50,876 nucleotides of DNA from JANWXR01 sp964608265 (GTDB lineage Bacteria > Chloroflexota > Anaerolineae > Anaerolineales > UBA6663). The DNA lies in NCBI GenBank assembly GCA_964608265.1, contig CAZSNP010000033.1, positions 1 through 50,876 on the forward strand, read 5' to 3'. The translations under genes and the position numbers were made by a program. Positions 31,897-39,600 of this stretch are shown here, piece after piece. Numbering within the stretch: position 1 is the stretch's first letter; each line of letters begins with the position of its first letter. Below the pieces are notes generated by a model. That model was given only the letters and a program-made list of their open reading frames with translations. It was not told the DNA's origin and did no database searches.

Positions 31897-32901
31897 CTAT
31901 TGTGATTGCACATCAGCCGCCAATCGCCGCCAATCGGCCTCGTCCGCGCCGGGGGTGAACGGGCGGTAGAGGGTCACGCGATCGATCAGGCCGGCGTAAC
32001 GCGCGCGCAGCGGCCCGGCCAGTTCGGCCAGCGACGGCGCACTCACCGCGAACTCGCCCAGCATGTCGTCGGTGATGAGGGCCGGCATCTCCGCCCAGCC
32101 GCCGCGCGCCGCCAGCGCCGAAAGCCGCTCACCCGTCTCGGCCCAACCGTGCTGTTCGAGCACCGGGCGATACGACGGCGTCGAGGCGTAAAACGACAAC
32201 TGCTGCCGCGCGTACTCGCGTTCGGCGGGTGAGGTGACGACGAAGAGGGAGGCCGACACGCTCACCGGTGCGCTGCGGCCCGCCCGCTCACGGCCCGCTT
32301 CAATAGCCGGCCGCAGCACCGCGCGCAGGTAGCGCGCCGTGTGAAACGGGTGGACGTGGAAGCCATCGCACACTTCACCGCACAGCCGCGCCAGGCCCGT
32401 GTTGACGCCGGCGATGTAAATGGGGATGTGCGGGTGGGCGATGGGGCCGGGGCTGAAGAACGGCGTCATCAGCGTCAGCTTGAAATACTCGCCGCGGAAG
32501 TTCAGCTTGTCGCCGGTTTGCCAGGCCTGCCAGATCGCGCGCAGGGCGAGGATCATCTCGCGCAGCTTGTTGACCGGGGACTCGGGCCAGGCCATGCCGA
32601 AGCGTCGCTCGATGTGCGGCTTGACCTGCGTACCGAGGCCGAGCATGAAGCGCCCGCCCGATTGTTGCGCCAGATCCCACGCGGTGTGCGCGAGCGTCAT
32701 CGGGCTGCGGGCGAAGGCGATGGCGACGGCGGTGCCGAAGCGCAGGCGTTGCGTGTGCTCGGCGACGAGGGCCAGCGGCAGGAACGGATCGCGCTGCGTC
32801 TCGCTCGTCCAGACCGCATCCACCCCGACCGCCTCGGCGGCGCGGGCCAGCGCGGGCAACTCGGCGAGAGGGGAGGCCATGAAGGCGAGATCGAGGTGCA
32901 T
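31897..32901 (-). CDS. LLM-class F420-dependent oxidoreductase
   Basis: 334-residue luciferase-like TIM-barrel enzyme of the TIGR03617-type F420 group. Features are DLAFMASPLAELPALARAAE at the start, WTSETQRDPF, the LRFGTAVAIAFARSPM strand, GRFMLGLGTQVKPHIERRFG and the phosphate-binding IYIAGVNTG with DGFHVHPFHT. These hydride-transfer enzymes use coenzyme F420, which is known in Chloroflexota. The substrate is unknown. It reads toward the GPH transporter, 96 bp upstream of it. Confidence 0.9.
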   Translation of the reverse strand: MHLDLAFMASPLAELPALARAAEAVGVDAVWTSETQRDPFLPLALVAEHTQRLRFGTAVAIAFARSPMTLAHTAWDLAQQSGGRFMLGLGTQVKPHIERRFGMAWPESPVNKLREMILALRAIWQAWQTGDKLNFRGEYFKLTLMTPFFSPGPIAHPHIPIYIAGVNTGLARLCGEVCDGFHVHPFHTARYLRAVLRPAIEAGRERAGRSAPVSVSASLFVVTSPAEREYARQQLSFYASTPSYRPVLEQHGWAETGERLSALAARGGWAEMPALITDDMLGEFAVSAPSLAELAGPLRARYAGLIDRVTLYRPFTPGADEADWRRLAADVQSQ

Positions 32902-32909
32902 AAGGATTT

Positions 32910-32990
32910 GACCGCTAGAAAGAAGCCAGTAGAAAGTGGATAGTAGAAAGGCGATAAGTGGCCGCTCTGCTTGCTACTCCCTACTTTTTA
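32910..32990. repeat. TAGAAAG tandem mini-repeat
   Basis: Three spaced copies of TAGAAAG (around 32916, 32930 and 32942) are followed by a pyrimidine stretch (CTACTCCCTACTTTTTATTC) that can partly pair with them. It has the same design as the array at 1-92 but different sequence. Confidence 0.55.
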
Positions 32991-32991
32991 T

Positions 32992-34314
32992 TCACGGCAC
33001 GCTCCACCCCGCTACGTCATCAAACGTCACCGTCAACGTGTCGATGACGACCGGGCGCACGTACACGCCGAAGCGGCCGGGGCCGGCCAGGCTGCCATCG
33101 GTGATCGAGAGCAACGTCGCGCCGTTGGCGACGAAATCGAGCCGGTCGCCGGCGGCGCGCACCGCCAGCACGTTGACGGCGTTCGGCCCGGTCTTCACGG
33201 CCGGGCTCGCGCCGGCCGCGGTGATGAAGCGATAGCGCCCGTTCTGCAACACCTGCGCCCGCGCGCGGCCGTCGCACGTCACGCCGAAGAGATAGAAGTT
33301 CGATTCATCCTTGAGGCGCACTTGCAGCCCGTAGTGATCGTCGGGCGTGCACGCGGCCACCGTGGCCGTGGCCTGATAGAAAAAGTCGGCCGCCGCGTCC
33401 ATCAGGCCGTAGCTATACCCGATGGAGGGCCGGCGCACGCTCAGCGTCAGCACCCCGTCATCAATCTGCGTGTTGATGGGGTCGAGTTGCCGCAGGATCC
33501 ACCGATAGCGCGCGCCGGCGGGCGCGGGGTCGAATGATTCGGCGAACAGCACCGAGCCTTCGCCGCTCGGCGGGGTGAGCGGCGGCAGGGTGGGGGTGAA
33601 CGTGGGTGTGGGTGAGGGTGTGCGGGTCGGCGCGGGGGTGCGCGTGAGTGTCGGGGTGCGGGTCGGCGTGGGCGTTTGCGTCTGGGTCGGCAGGATGATG
33701 GCGGTGACGGTCGCCGCCCCGGCGGCCTCGGTCGCTGCGACGGTGGCGGTTGGCTGCGGCGGGCGGGTGTTCGCCGGCGGTGGCGCGCTGGCCGACGGCG
33801 TGCCGCTGGGCGCGGCGACGACGGCGAGCGCTTGCGTCGCGGTCGGCGTCCCTGTGATCCCGCCGCTCAGGTTGAAGTAAATCCACACCCCCACCGCCAC
33901 GGCCAGCGCGGCGAGGAGGCCGTAGAACAGCAACCCGAAGACGCGATAGCGCTCGCGCACCGACCGGTAGCGGCGCGCGGTGTTGCGGCGGATGAGGGGC
34001 GGGTTGGTGTCGCCGGGGCCGAAGTAGGGGCGGGCCTGCGGGCCGGTTGGGCGCACCGCTTCGAGGGGCGGGGTGGCGCCGCGCCGGCGCACGCGGTGTT
34101 CGAGGGAGGGCTTGACGACGGTGACGTGGGGCAGCAGCCCGGCGATGATTTCGACCGTGATGCCGGGCACGTTGTTGAGGTCGCCCAGGCCGCGAAAGGG
34201 GCGGGTGGCGATGATGGCTTCGGCCAGCGCGCGGTCGACGCCGGGCAACTCATCGAGCGCCTCGAGCGAGGCCGTATTCAGATCGAGCGTGGAGGAATTG
34301 GAGTCGGTTGCCAA
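32992..34314 (-). CDS. Helix-hairpin-helix, single-pass membrane protein with Thr/Pro linker
   Basis: 440 residues from a TTG start (no better start is visible). A ComEA/T2SK-like helix-hairpin-helix pair lies at the N-terminus (LDLNTASLEALDELPGVDRA, then LNNVPGITVEIIAGLLPHV). A basic juxtamembrane stretch and one helix (VFGLLFYGLLAALAVAVGVW) follow. Next are about 90 residues of Pro/Thr/Ala linker (TPTPTRTPTLTRTPAPTRTP) and a beta-sandwich domain resembling DUF1080/laminin-G folds (YGLQVRLKDESNFYLFGVTC). The HhH faces the cytosol and the sandwich the outside. The function is unknown; the HhH could bind DNA or serve as a protein contact. Confidence 0.82.
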   Translation of the reverse strand: MATDSNSSTLDLNTASLEALDELPGVDRALAEAIIATRPFRGLGDLNNVPGITVEIIAGLLPHVTVVKPSLEHRVRRRGATPPLEAVRPTGPQARPYFGPGDTNPPLIRRNTARRYRSVRERYRVFGLLFYGLLAALAVAVGVWIYFNLSGGITGTPTATQALAVVAAPSGTPSASAPPPANTRPPQPTATVAATEAAGAATVTAIILPTQTQTPTPTRTPTLTRTPAPTRTPSPTPTFTPTLPPLTPPSGEGSVLFAESFDPAPAGARYRWILRQLDPINTQIDDGVLTLSVRRPSIGYSYGLMDAAADFFYQATATVAACTPDDHYGLQVRLKDESNFYLFGVTCDGRARAQVLQNGRYRFITAAGASPAVKTGPNAVNVLAVRAAGDRLDFVANGATLLSITDGSLAGPGRFGVYVRPVVIDTLTVTFDDVAGWSVP

Positions 34315-34373
34315 AGCCCGGGCCAGTGCCTTCGCCCGGCGACCTAGGCGTTCTCCGAGCCGAAAGCGCGGCC

Positions 34374-34379
34374 ATTATA
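34374..34379 (-). promoter_or_regulatory. Candidate -10 box of the HhH membrane protein
   Basis: A perfect TATAAT on the minus strand, 59 nt upstream of the proposed TTG start. No -35 match was seen at a usual distance. Confidence 0.4.
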
Positions 34380-34471
34380 CTCGTTTGGGCCACACGTACT
34401 ATCGAGCGGCGCGGCTCGTGTCCATACAATCTATTCACCCACATCTCACATCATCCCGGAGGGGAACGATC

Positions 34472-36094
34472 ATGATGCTGCGATTGCGAAAATGGCTTGG
34501 CACGGCGGGTGTTTTGGCGCTGGCCCTGTGTGTGGCCGTCGCGCCGGTCTCGGCGACGGTGCTGAAGTTGAGTTCGCAGACCAACGCACATGGCAGTGTG
34601 CTTGAGTTCCGCATCAGCCCCGATGGGCAGTATGTGGTGTACAAGGCCGACCGGCTTGGCGATGGCAGTGACGAGATTTACAGTGTGCCGATTACGGGTG
34701 GAACTCCGGTGCGGCTGAACGTGACGCCGGAGCCGCCGTTTCAGGTTGGGCAGTACGCCATCAGCCCGGATAGCCAATGGGTGGTCTACATCGTGCCACA
34801 ACAAAGCGGGCAAGGGTTCGCGACCCCGGCGGAATTATTCCGTGTGCCGATTGCGGGCGGGGCGAGTGTGAAATTGAACGGGGCGCTGGTGGCGAGCGGC
34901 GGTGTATGGAGCTTCGATTTCAGCCCGAACAGCGCCCGTGTTATCTACCGCGCCGATCAGGAAGCTGACAATGTCTACGAGTTGTACAGCGTGCCGCTCG
35001 ATACTTCGGCAATGCCGGTCAAACTCAACAAACCCTTGGCCATGGATGGGGATGTGTCAACGGTCTTTCGGATCACCGCGGATAGCAGCCGCGTGGTCTA
35101 CATCGCCGATCAGGACTCGAATGATGTGGACGAACTGTACAGCGTGCCGTTGGCCGGGCCGGCGAGTGCGGGCGTAAAGCTCAACGGCTCGCTGGTCGCC
35201 AATGGTGATGTGGGATTTGCACCCGCTCAGTCGTATTTTTCTATCAGCCCAAACAGCACTCGTGTCATCTACCTGGCCGATCAAGATACGGACAATCTTC
35301 TGGAGTTGTATAGTGCGTGGATTGATGGATCAGTTACGGCAATCAAGATCAGCGGCCCTCAGTTGGGCGTCAATGTGGGGGTTTACCCCGGCTCGTTCCA
35401 AATCAGCCCGGACAGTTCCCGGGTCATTTTCTCATCCTTGCAAAGTAGCGCCACCAACCATGAGTTGCACATCGTGCCAATCGCCGGGCCAGCGAGTGCG
35501 GGTATGCGGCTAAGTGACCCGTTACGCGCGCCAACTGTTCTCTATGGCAGCTTCGCTCAAGATGGCAGTTTGGTCATTTATGTGGATAGCTCGACTGCGC
35601 CATATCCTTTGGTCATTGTGGCAGCGGCTGGCCCAGCCAACGCTGGCATCACAATTGCCAATGACATTCGGTCATATCAACTTGGAGCCACCCACGTCGT
35701 GTACTATGACGACCTCTTCGAATTGAAGAGCGCAGCCATCACCAATCCAAGTGTGTCATCGTCGAAGTTGAATCCGACCTTTATTGGTCATCCTGCTTAC
35801 AGGATCAGTCCTGATAATTCTAGGGTGGTCTATCTCAACACACTCGGCCCTGGCCCGCGCTTTGATTTGTATAGCGTCCCAATCACTGGTACCTACACCA
35901 ACAGTGTGACAATCAGTGGGCCACTCATCCCGAATGGTAGCGTCGAGCTTAATGGCGGCTTCCAATTCACTCCCGACGGCCAGCGCGTCGTTTACCGCGC
36001 CGATGCCGAGACGGATGGCAAGATTGAATTGTACGTCACGGACGAGGGCAATCTCGCAAGCAACAAGGTCTATTTGCCGCTCGTCATTCGCTGA
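34472..36094 (+). CDS. Secreted TolB/WD40-like beta-propeller protein
   Basis: 540 residues. GGAGGGG (34457-34464) precedes ATG 34472, rejecting the much longer upstream frame. A signal peptide is visible (MRKWLGTAGVLALALCVAVA-like, ending VSA). Repeated blades begin FRISPDGQYVVYKAD, YAISPDSQWVVYIV, FDFSPNSARVIYRAD, FRITADSSRVVYIAD and FQFTPDGQRVVYRAD; about ten repeats give a propeller. Each blade is joined by D/E-LYSVPLAGPAS-like segments. The protein ends LPLVIR, with the preceding residues VYLPLV, a C-terminal motif I associate with exported Chloroflexota proteins. It probably acts as an extracellular binding protein. Confidence 0.88.
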   Translation: MMLRLRKWLGTAGVLALALCVAVAPVSATVLKLSSQTNAHGSVLEFRISPDGQYVVYKADRLGDGSDEIYSVPITGGTPVRLNVTPEPPFQVGQYAISPDSQWVVYIVPQQSGQGFATPAELFRVPIAGGASVKLNGALVASGGVWSFDFSPNSARVIYRADQEADNVYELYSVPLDTSAMPVKLNKPLAMDGDVSTVFRITADSSRVVYIADQDSNDVDELYSVPLAGPASAGVKLNGSLVANGDVGFAPAQSYFSISPNSTRVIYLADQDTDNLLELYSAWIDGSVTAIKISGPQLGVNVGVYPGSFQISPDSSRVIFSSLQSSATNHELHIVPIAGPASAGMRLSDPLRAPTVLYGSFAQDGSLVIYVDSSTAPYPLVIVAAAGPANAGITIANDIRSYQLGATHVVYYDDLFELKSAAITNPSVSSSKLNPTFIGHPAYRISPDNSRVVYLNTLGPGPRFDLYSVPITGTYTNSVTISGPLIPNGSVELNGGFQFTPDGQRVVYRADAETDGKIELYVTDEGNLASNKVYLPLVIR

Positions 36095-36110
36095 CCCACG
36101 GCGCTCAGGC

Positions 36111-36151
36111 AAACGGGCCGGATCAATCCCCTGATCCGGCCCGTTTTGTTT
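36111..36151 (+). terminator. Terminator of the secreted propeller gene
   Basis: A 15-bp perfect stem AAACGGGCCGGATCA (36111-36125) with 36132-36146, a 6-nt loop and a TTTTGTTT tail. It lies 16 bp after the stop codon. A textbook rho-independent terminator; on the minus strand the tail side is also A-rich. Confidence 0.92.
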
Positions 36152-36215
36152 CGGGGCGCGCCAAAACAGCCGTCGCCCCCCGGGCGCGCGGCTTCGGCGA
36201 AAATTCAGTCGAAGT

Positions 36216-36350
36216 TCAATTGCGGCGCACGATCCCGCTGGCGGCTGAGTCGCTATCGTCGGGCCTCGGCGTGATGAACCCGACAACGCTCAGCGCGATG
36301 AACAACAGCAGCACCACCGCAATCCCCGCTCCGGCGATGAGCAGCCACAT
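36216..36350 (-). CDS. Small single-helix membrane protein (44 residues)
   Basis: A 44-codon frame starting MWLLIAGAGIAVVLLLFIAL and ending IVRRN. A strong GGAGGAG is 7 nt upstream of ATG 36350. It has one hydrophobic helix with a short, acidic extracellular or cytosolic tail (PRPDDSDSA). No similar known family was recognised. It is divergent from the STAND NTPase gene and shares its upstream region. Support comes from start context and composition only, so it could be a fortuitous frame. Confidence 0.55.
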   Translation of the reverse strand: MWLLIAGAGIAVVLLLFIALSVVGFITPRPDDSDSAASGIVRRN

Positions 36351-36465
36351 AAGCGTCTCCTCCACAAAATAGAACCCTCAACGCCACGTTTAGTATCACC
36401 CCAATGAACGCACCAGCGCATCCCGCTTAAGTGGGATTTTGCGGTTCAGTGATTCTGCGGAGCCG

Positions 36466-36477
36466 GTGACCGGTCAC
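36466..36477. promoter_or_regulatory. Perfect 12-bp palindrome in the divergent region
   Basis: GTGACCGGTCAC lies between the divergent small membrane gene and the STAND NTPase gene, 96 nt before the latter. Nearby, GCTCGAAG and CTTCGAGC (36529-36546) form an 8-bp hairpin just ahead of the coding start. Either could be an operator; no regulator gene lies nearby to match. Confidence 0.4.
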
Positions 36478-36572
36478 GGTGGAGGAGGCTGAGGATTTTT
36501 GCGCGTCCTCGGCGTTTATTCATTGAGCGCTCGAAGCTCTTCGAGCCGTGGTTGCACGCAACGGGGGTTGCG

Positions 36573-39416
36573 ATGACCGACACTTTACAATCCACGATCA
36601 AATCTATCCCGATCTTGCCCGCCAACGTTCAGCTCGGGGCCGAACGGATTATGGTGCAGGGCGATTTCATCCTGGGTGACAAGAACACCACCAATGTAAA
36701 CCTCCTCCTCCAGTGTAGTGAGTTAGGCACGGTAGCCCAAACACTGCAGGAACTAGCGCCGCGGTTTGAGCTGGAGCGCAAAGCCTCGCCGCCACCGCGC
36801 GCCCCAGGGGCGTTCTTTGGTCGGGTCGCAGAGTTGGCCAGGCTGGAGGCGGCCATTGCCGGCCGCTCCGCAGTCGCCGTATACGGCCCGGCGGGCGTCG
36901 GCAAGAGCACGCTGCTTCACAAAGCCGCGCACACCCCGGCCGCGAAGATGCCGCACGGCGTCGTCTACCTGGGCGAAGCGCACCGCGCGCTCAGCCTGGA
37001 TGACCTGCTGCAGGCGGCCTTCAATGAGCTATACACCAGCCGGATCAGCCGCCAAACCAAACTCAAGCTCGACCGGGAAAAAGCCCGCGAGTTCTTCAGC
37101 GACCTGCAGGCGCTGCTGCTGCTGGATGAGGTGCCGCTCTCGGCGCCGGATTTTGAGCATGTGATCGGCAGCGTGTTTGCGCAGAGCGCGGTGGTGGCCG
37201 CGGGTCACTCCCCCCAGGGCAACTCCGCGCAACGGCTCAGGCTCCGTATTCTGCAACGGGCCGAAGCGGTTGAACTACTGCGCGCCCGGCTGCAAACGGA
37301 GCCGGCCGAAACCGATCGTCCTCAGCTCGACTCATTGTGCGCCCTGCTCGGCGACGGCCCGCTGGCCGTGGTGCGCGCCGCCGATGCCATCGAGGCGCAT
37401 GCGCTGACGGTCGCACAGGCGGTGCAGCTCGCGCAATCCGTGACCGTTAAGAGCGCCGACCCGTATGAGGCCGGGCTGGAGCGCGCGAACGCGCTGGCCA
37501 TCGGCCCGCTCGATCAGCGTAAGCGCCGCTTGCTGGCCCTGCTGGCTTTTATCCCGGGGGTCAGCGGCGATCTCAAGTGGCTCCTCTCCACTGGCGCGCG
37601 TGAGGCCGACCTGAGCGCACTGCAGTCACTCGGTTTGATGAACATTCAGGCCGAACGTGCCAGCCTGGCCGAGGGCCTGCGAGCGTGGGTGGCTCAGCAG
37701 CCGGGCAGCGCCGAGGCGACGGTGAAGGAAAGCCTGTTGCAGTTCCTCAAACGGGAGTTGGCGACGCAGGCTGTCAACAATCAATACGCCGTCCACGAAC
37801 TGGGCAATGTGCGGGGGTTGATGGAGTGGGCGGCGACGCAGGGCCGCTGGCCCGATGTCATCGCCCTGGCGCGCGGCTTTCACCGGCACGCAGTTCTGAA
37901 CGGATTCTGGGATGGGTGGCGCGAGATGCTTGGGCGCGCGCTGGAGGCGGCCCGCTTCTCCGGCGACCCGGCGAGCGAGGCCTGGGCGCAACACGAGTTG
38001 GGCACGCGCGAGCTGGCGCTGGGCAAGCCGGCTCCCGCCGTCGAACACCTGAGCCGCGCGGTTGAGTTGCGGTCAAAGTTGAACGACGCGCTGGGCGCCG
38101 CTGTCAGCCGGCACAACCTCAGCCTGCTGGCTCCAATCCCGCCGACCGGCGGCGGGCCGGCAAAGGGCGGCTGGCCCACCGGCGGAGCGCTCGCCGCCGT
38201 CTCGCTGTTTGTGATCGTGGGAACACTGGCCGCCTGGCTGATGAGCCAATGGCCGATTCCCAACACCGGTGCGCCGACGCCCGTCACGACCGAGGCCTGC
38301 GACGTGAACTGCAAGACGACGCGGGTATGGCAGACCTTGGAGGCGAAAGCGAGTACCCTCACGGCGAGCGCGCCAACGCCGACCGATACGCCGGTCTTCA
38401 CACCAACACCAACCTTCACACCCACCGACACACCGACGGCAACGGATACCCCCTCGGCGACTGCGACCCCGACGCTGACGCCAAGCCTGACGCCAACACC
38501 GACCTTCACCGATACACCAACCCCGTCGCCGACCATCCGCGTACTGGGTGGGCACACCGTGGTTGCCGTCAACGGCACGCCGGAATGGCCCTGGTGCATT
38601 GGCCGCGCCTACGGCGTAGACCCGAAGGCCATCATTCAGGCCAACGGCCTGCCCGGCGATCCGAAGCTCGTGCCCGGCCAGCACCTCATCATCCCTGATG
38701 TTCCGATGTACAACTATCCCGCCGGGCCAAAATGTGCGCCCCAGTTCGCCTCGCCTTACGAACCGACAATTACGCCGGTGCCGCCGACCACGAGTCTGAT
38801 CCTGGGTGAGCACATCGTACAATCCGTCACTTACCTCGCAGTCATACCAGAGAGTCTGGACTGCATCGGTCGCGCCTATGGCGTTGATCCTTACGCGATT
38901 GCCAAGGCCAACGGTCTTTTAGTGGAGACGAAACTCCAGGTGTGGCAACGGCTTCTCATCCCGGATGCCCCGCACTTCAACTTCACCAGCGGGCCGAAGT
39001 GCAAGCTGCAGTTCGCCTCGCCTTACGAACCGACGAATACGCCGGTGCCGTTGCCGACAACCGCCCCGGCCCCGGCCACCAACTATCCACCCTCGGCACG
39101 GATCACCTCGCCCGAAACCGATGTGAAATTCCGTGTTGATAAGGCGGATGCGAATGGCTGGTATAAGGAAGTCTGGCTGGCTGCCAGTGCCTCGGATTAC
39201 GAAGATGGCTATCTCAGCGGCGCAGCGCTGGTATGGGCGACCAACCTCACAGAGTGGCAGAGCGGGCTGCTCGGCACGGGCACGGGTTTATTCGTTCGGC
39301 TCTACAACAAGAGCTGCTCTGACGCTGAACACGTCATCACGCTCACGGTCACGGACAGCCGGGGCAATACGGCAATCGATCGGCGCCGCGTTGTGCTCAT
39401 GAGCCCGCTGTGCTGA
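36573..39416 (+). CDS. Transmembrane STAND NTPase with external LysM domains
   Basis: 947 residues from ATG 36573 (GGGGG upstream). N-terminal segment with QGDFILGDKNTTNV, then an NB-ARC/NACHT-like NTPase: FFGR (about 81-84), Walker A GPAGVGKST (105-113), Walker B LLLLDEVP (Asp185). A helical region follows, with TPR-like WAQHELGTRELALGKPAPAV near 470-520. One membrane helix (AAVSLFVIVGTLAAWLM, about 540-557) leads to a 60-residue Thr/Pro linker, two LysM-like domains (CIGRAYGVDP…LIIPD and CIGRAYGVDP…LLIPD) and a C-terminal Ig/PKD-like domain. LysM implies peptidoglycan or glycan binding outside; STAND ATPases switch on ligand. A caspase-like gene follows. Confidence 0.88.
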   Translation: MTDTLQSTIKSIPILPANVQLGAERIMVQGDFILGDKNTTNVNLLLQCSELGTVAQTLQELAPRFELERKASPPPRAPGAFFGRVAELARLEAAIAGRSAVAVYGPAGVGKSTLLHKAAHTPAAKMPHGVVYLGEAHRALSLDDLLQAAFNELYTSRISRQTKLKLDREKAREFFSDLQALLLLDEVPLSAPDFEHVIGSVFAQSAVVAAGHSPQGNSAQRLRLRILQRAEAVELLRARLQTEPAETDRPQLDSLCALLGDGPLAVVRAADAIEAHALTVAQAVQLAQSVTVKSADPYEAGLERANALAIGPLDQRKRRLLALLAFIPGVSGDLKWLLSTGAREADLSALQSLGLMNIQAERASLAEGLRAWVAQQPGSAEATVKESLLQFLKRELATQAVNNQYAVHELGNVRGLMEWAATQGRWPDVIALARGFHRHAVLNGFWDGWREMLGRALEAARFSGDPASEAWAQHELGTRELALGKPAPAVEHLSRAVELRSKLNDALGAAVSRHNLSLLAPIPPTGGGPAKGGWPTGGALAAVSLFVIVGTLAAWLMSQWPIPNTGAPTPVTTEACDVNCKTTRVWQTLEAKASTLTASAPTPTDTPVFTPTPTFTPTDTPTATDTPSATATPTLTPSLTPTPTFTDTPTPSPTIRVLGGHTVVAVNGTPEWPWCIGRAYGVDPKAIIQANGLPGDPKLVPGQHLIIPDVPMYNYPAGPKCAPQFASPYEPTITPVPPTTSLILGEHIVQSVTYLAVIPESLDCIGRAYGVDPYAIAKANGLLVETKLQVWQRLLIPDAPHFNFTSGPKCKLQFASPYEPTNTPVPLPTTAPAPATNYPPSARITSPETDVKFRVDKADANGWYKEVWLAASASDYEDGYLSGAALVWATNLTEWQSGLLGTGTGLFVRLYNKSCSDAEHVITLTVTDSRGNTAIDRRRVVLMSPLC

Positions 39417-39464
39417 CCGATATTCGGGGCGGCGCTTGGGCTAAATGATTGTGTGCGCGCACGA

Positions 39465-39526
39465 GTTGTCAGGGAAAGACCGACGCGGTCTCGAAGACCG
39501 CGTCGGTCTGCCTACTGGCTGACAAC
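39465..39526. repeat. 62-bp palindromic repeat, copy 2
   Basis: Ends GTTGTCAG and CTGACAAC, with a perfect 13-bp central stem GACCGACGCGGTC (39478-39490 with 39496-39508) and a 5-nt loop. It is the inverse-oriented relative of 28495-28556. Located between the STAND and caspase genes, it may terminate or stabilise transcripts. Confidence 0.82.
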
Positions 39527-39579
39527 CGTTGCGCGCAAACCAATGATTGTCGGTGAAGAGGGACGCGGCCCGGCGCGGT

Positions 39580-39585
39580 TATAAT
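39580..39585 (+). promoter_or_regulatory. -10 box TATAAT before the caspase gene
   Basis: A perfect TATAAT 15 nt before the ATG at 39601, giving a leader of only about 8 nt. No -35 is convincing. It indicates that the caspase gene can be transcribed separately from the STAND gene. Confidence 0.45.
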
Positions 39586-39600
39586 TCAACGCGTACGCCC

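Noticed and set aside
36573..39416. Soluble NACHT defence protein
   Set aside because: It has a clear membrane helix and external LysM domains, unlike soluble antiphage STAND proteins; a defence role stays a hypothesis.
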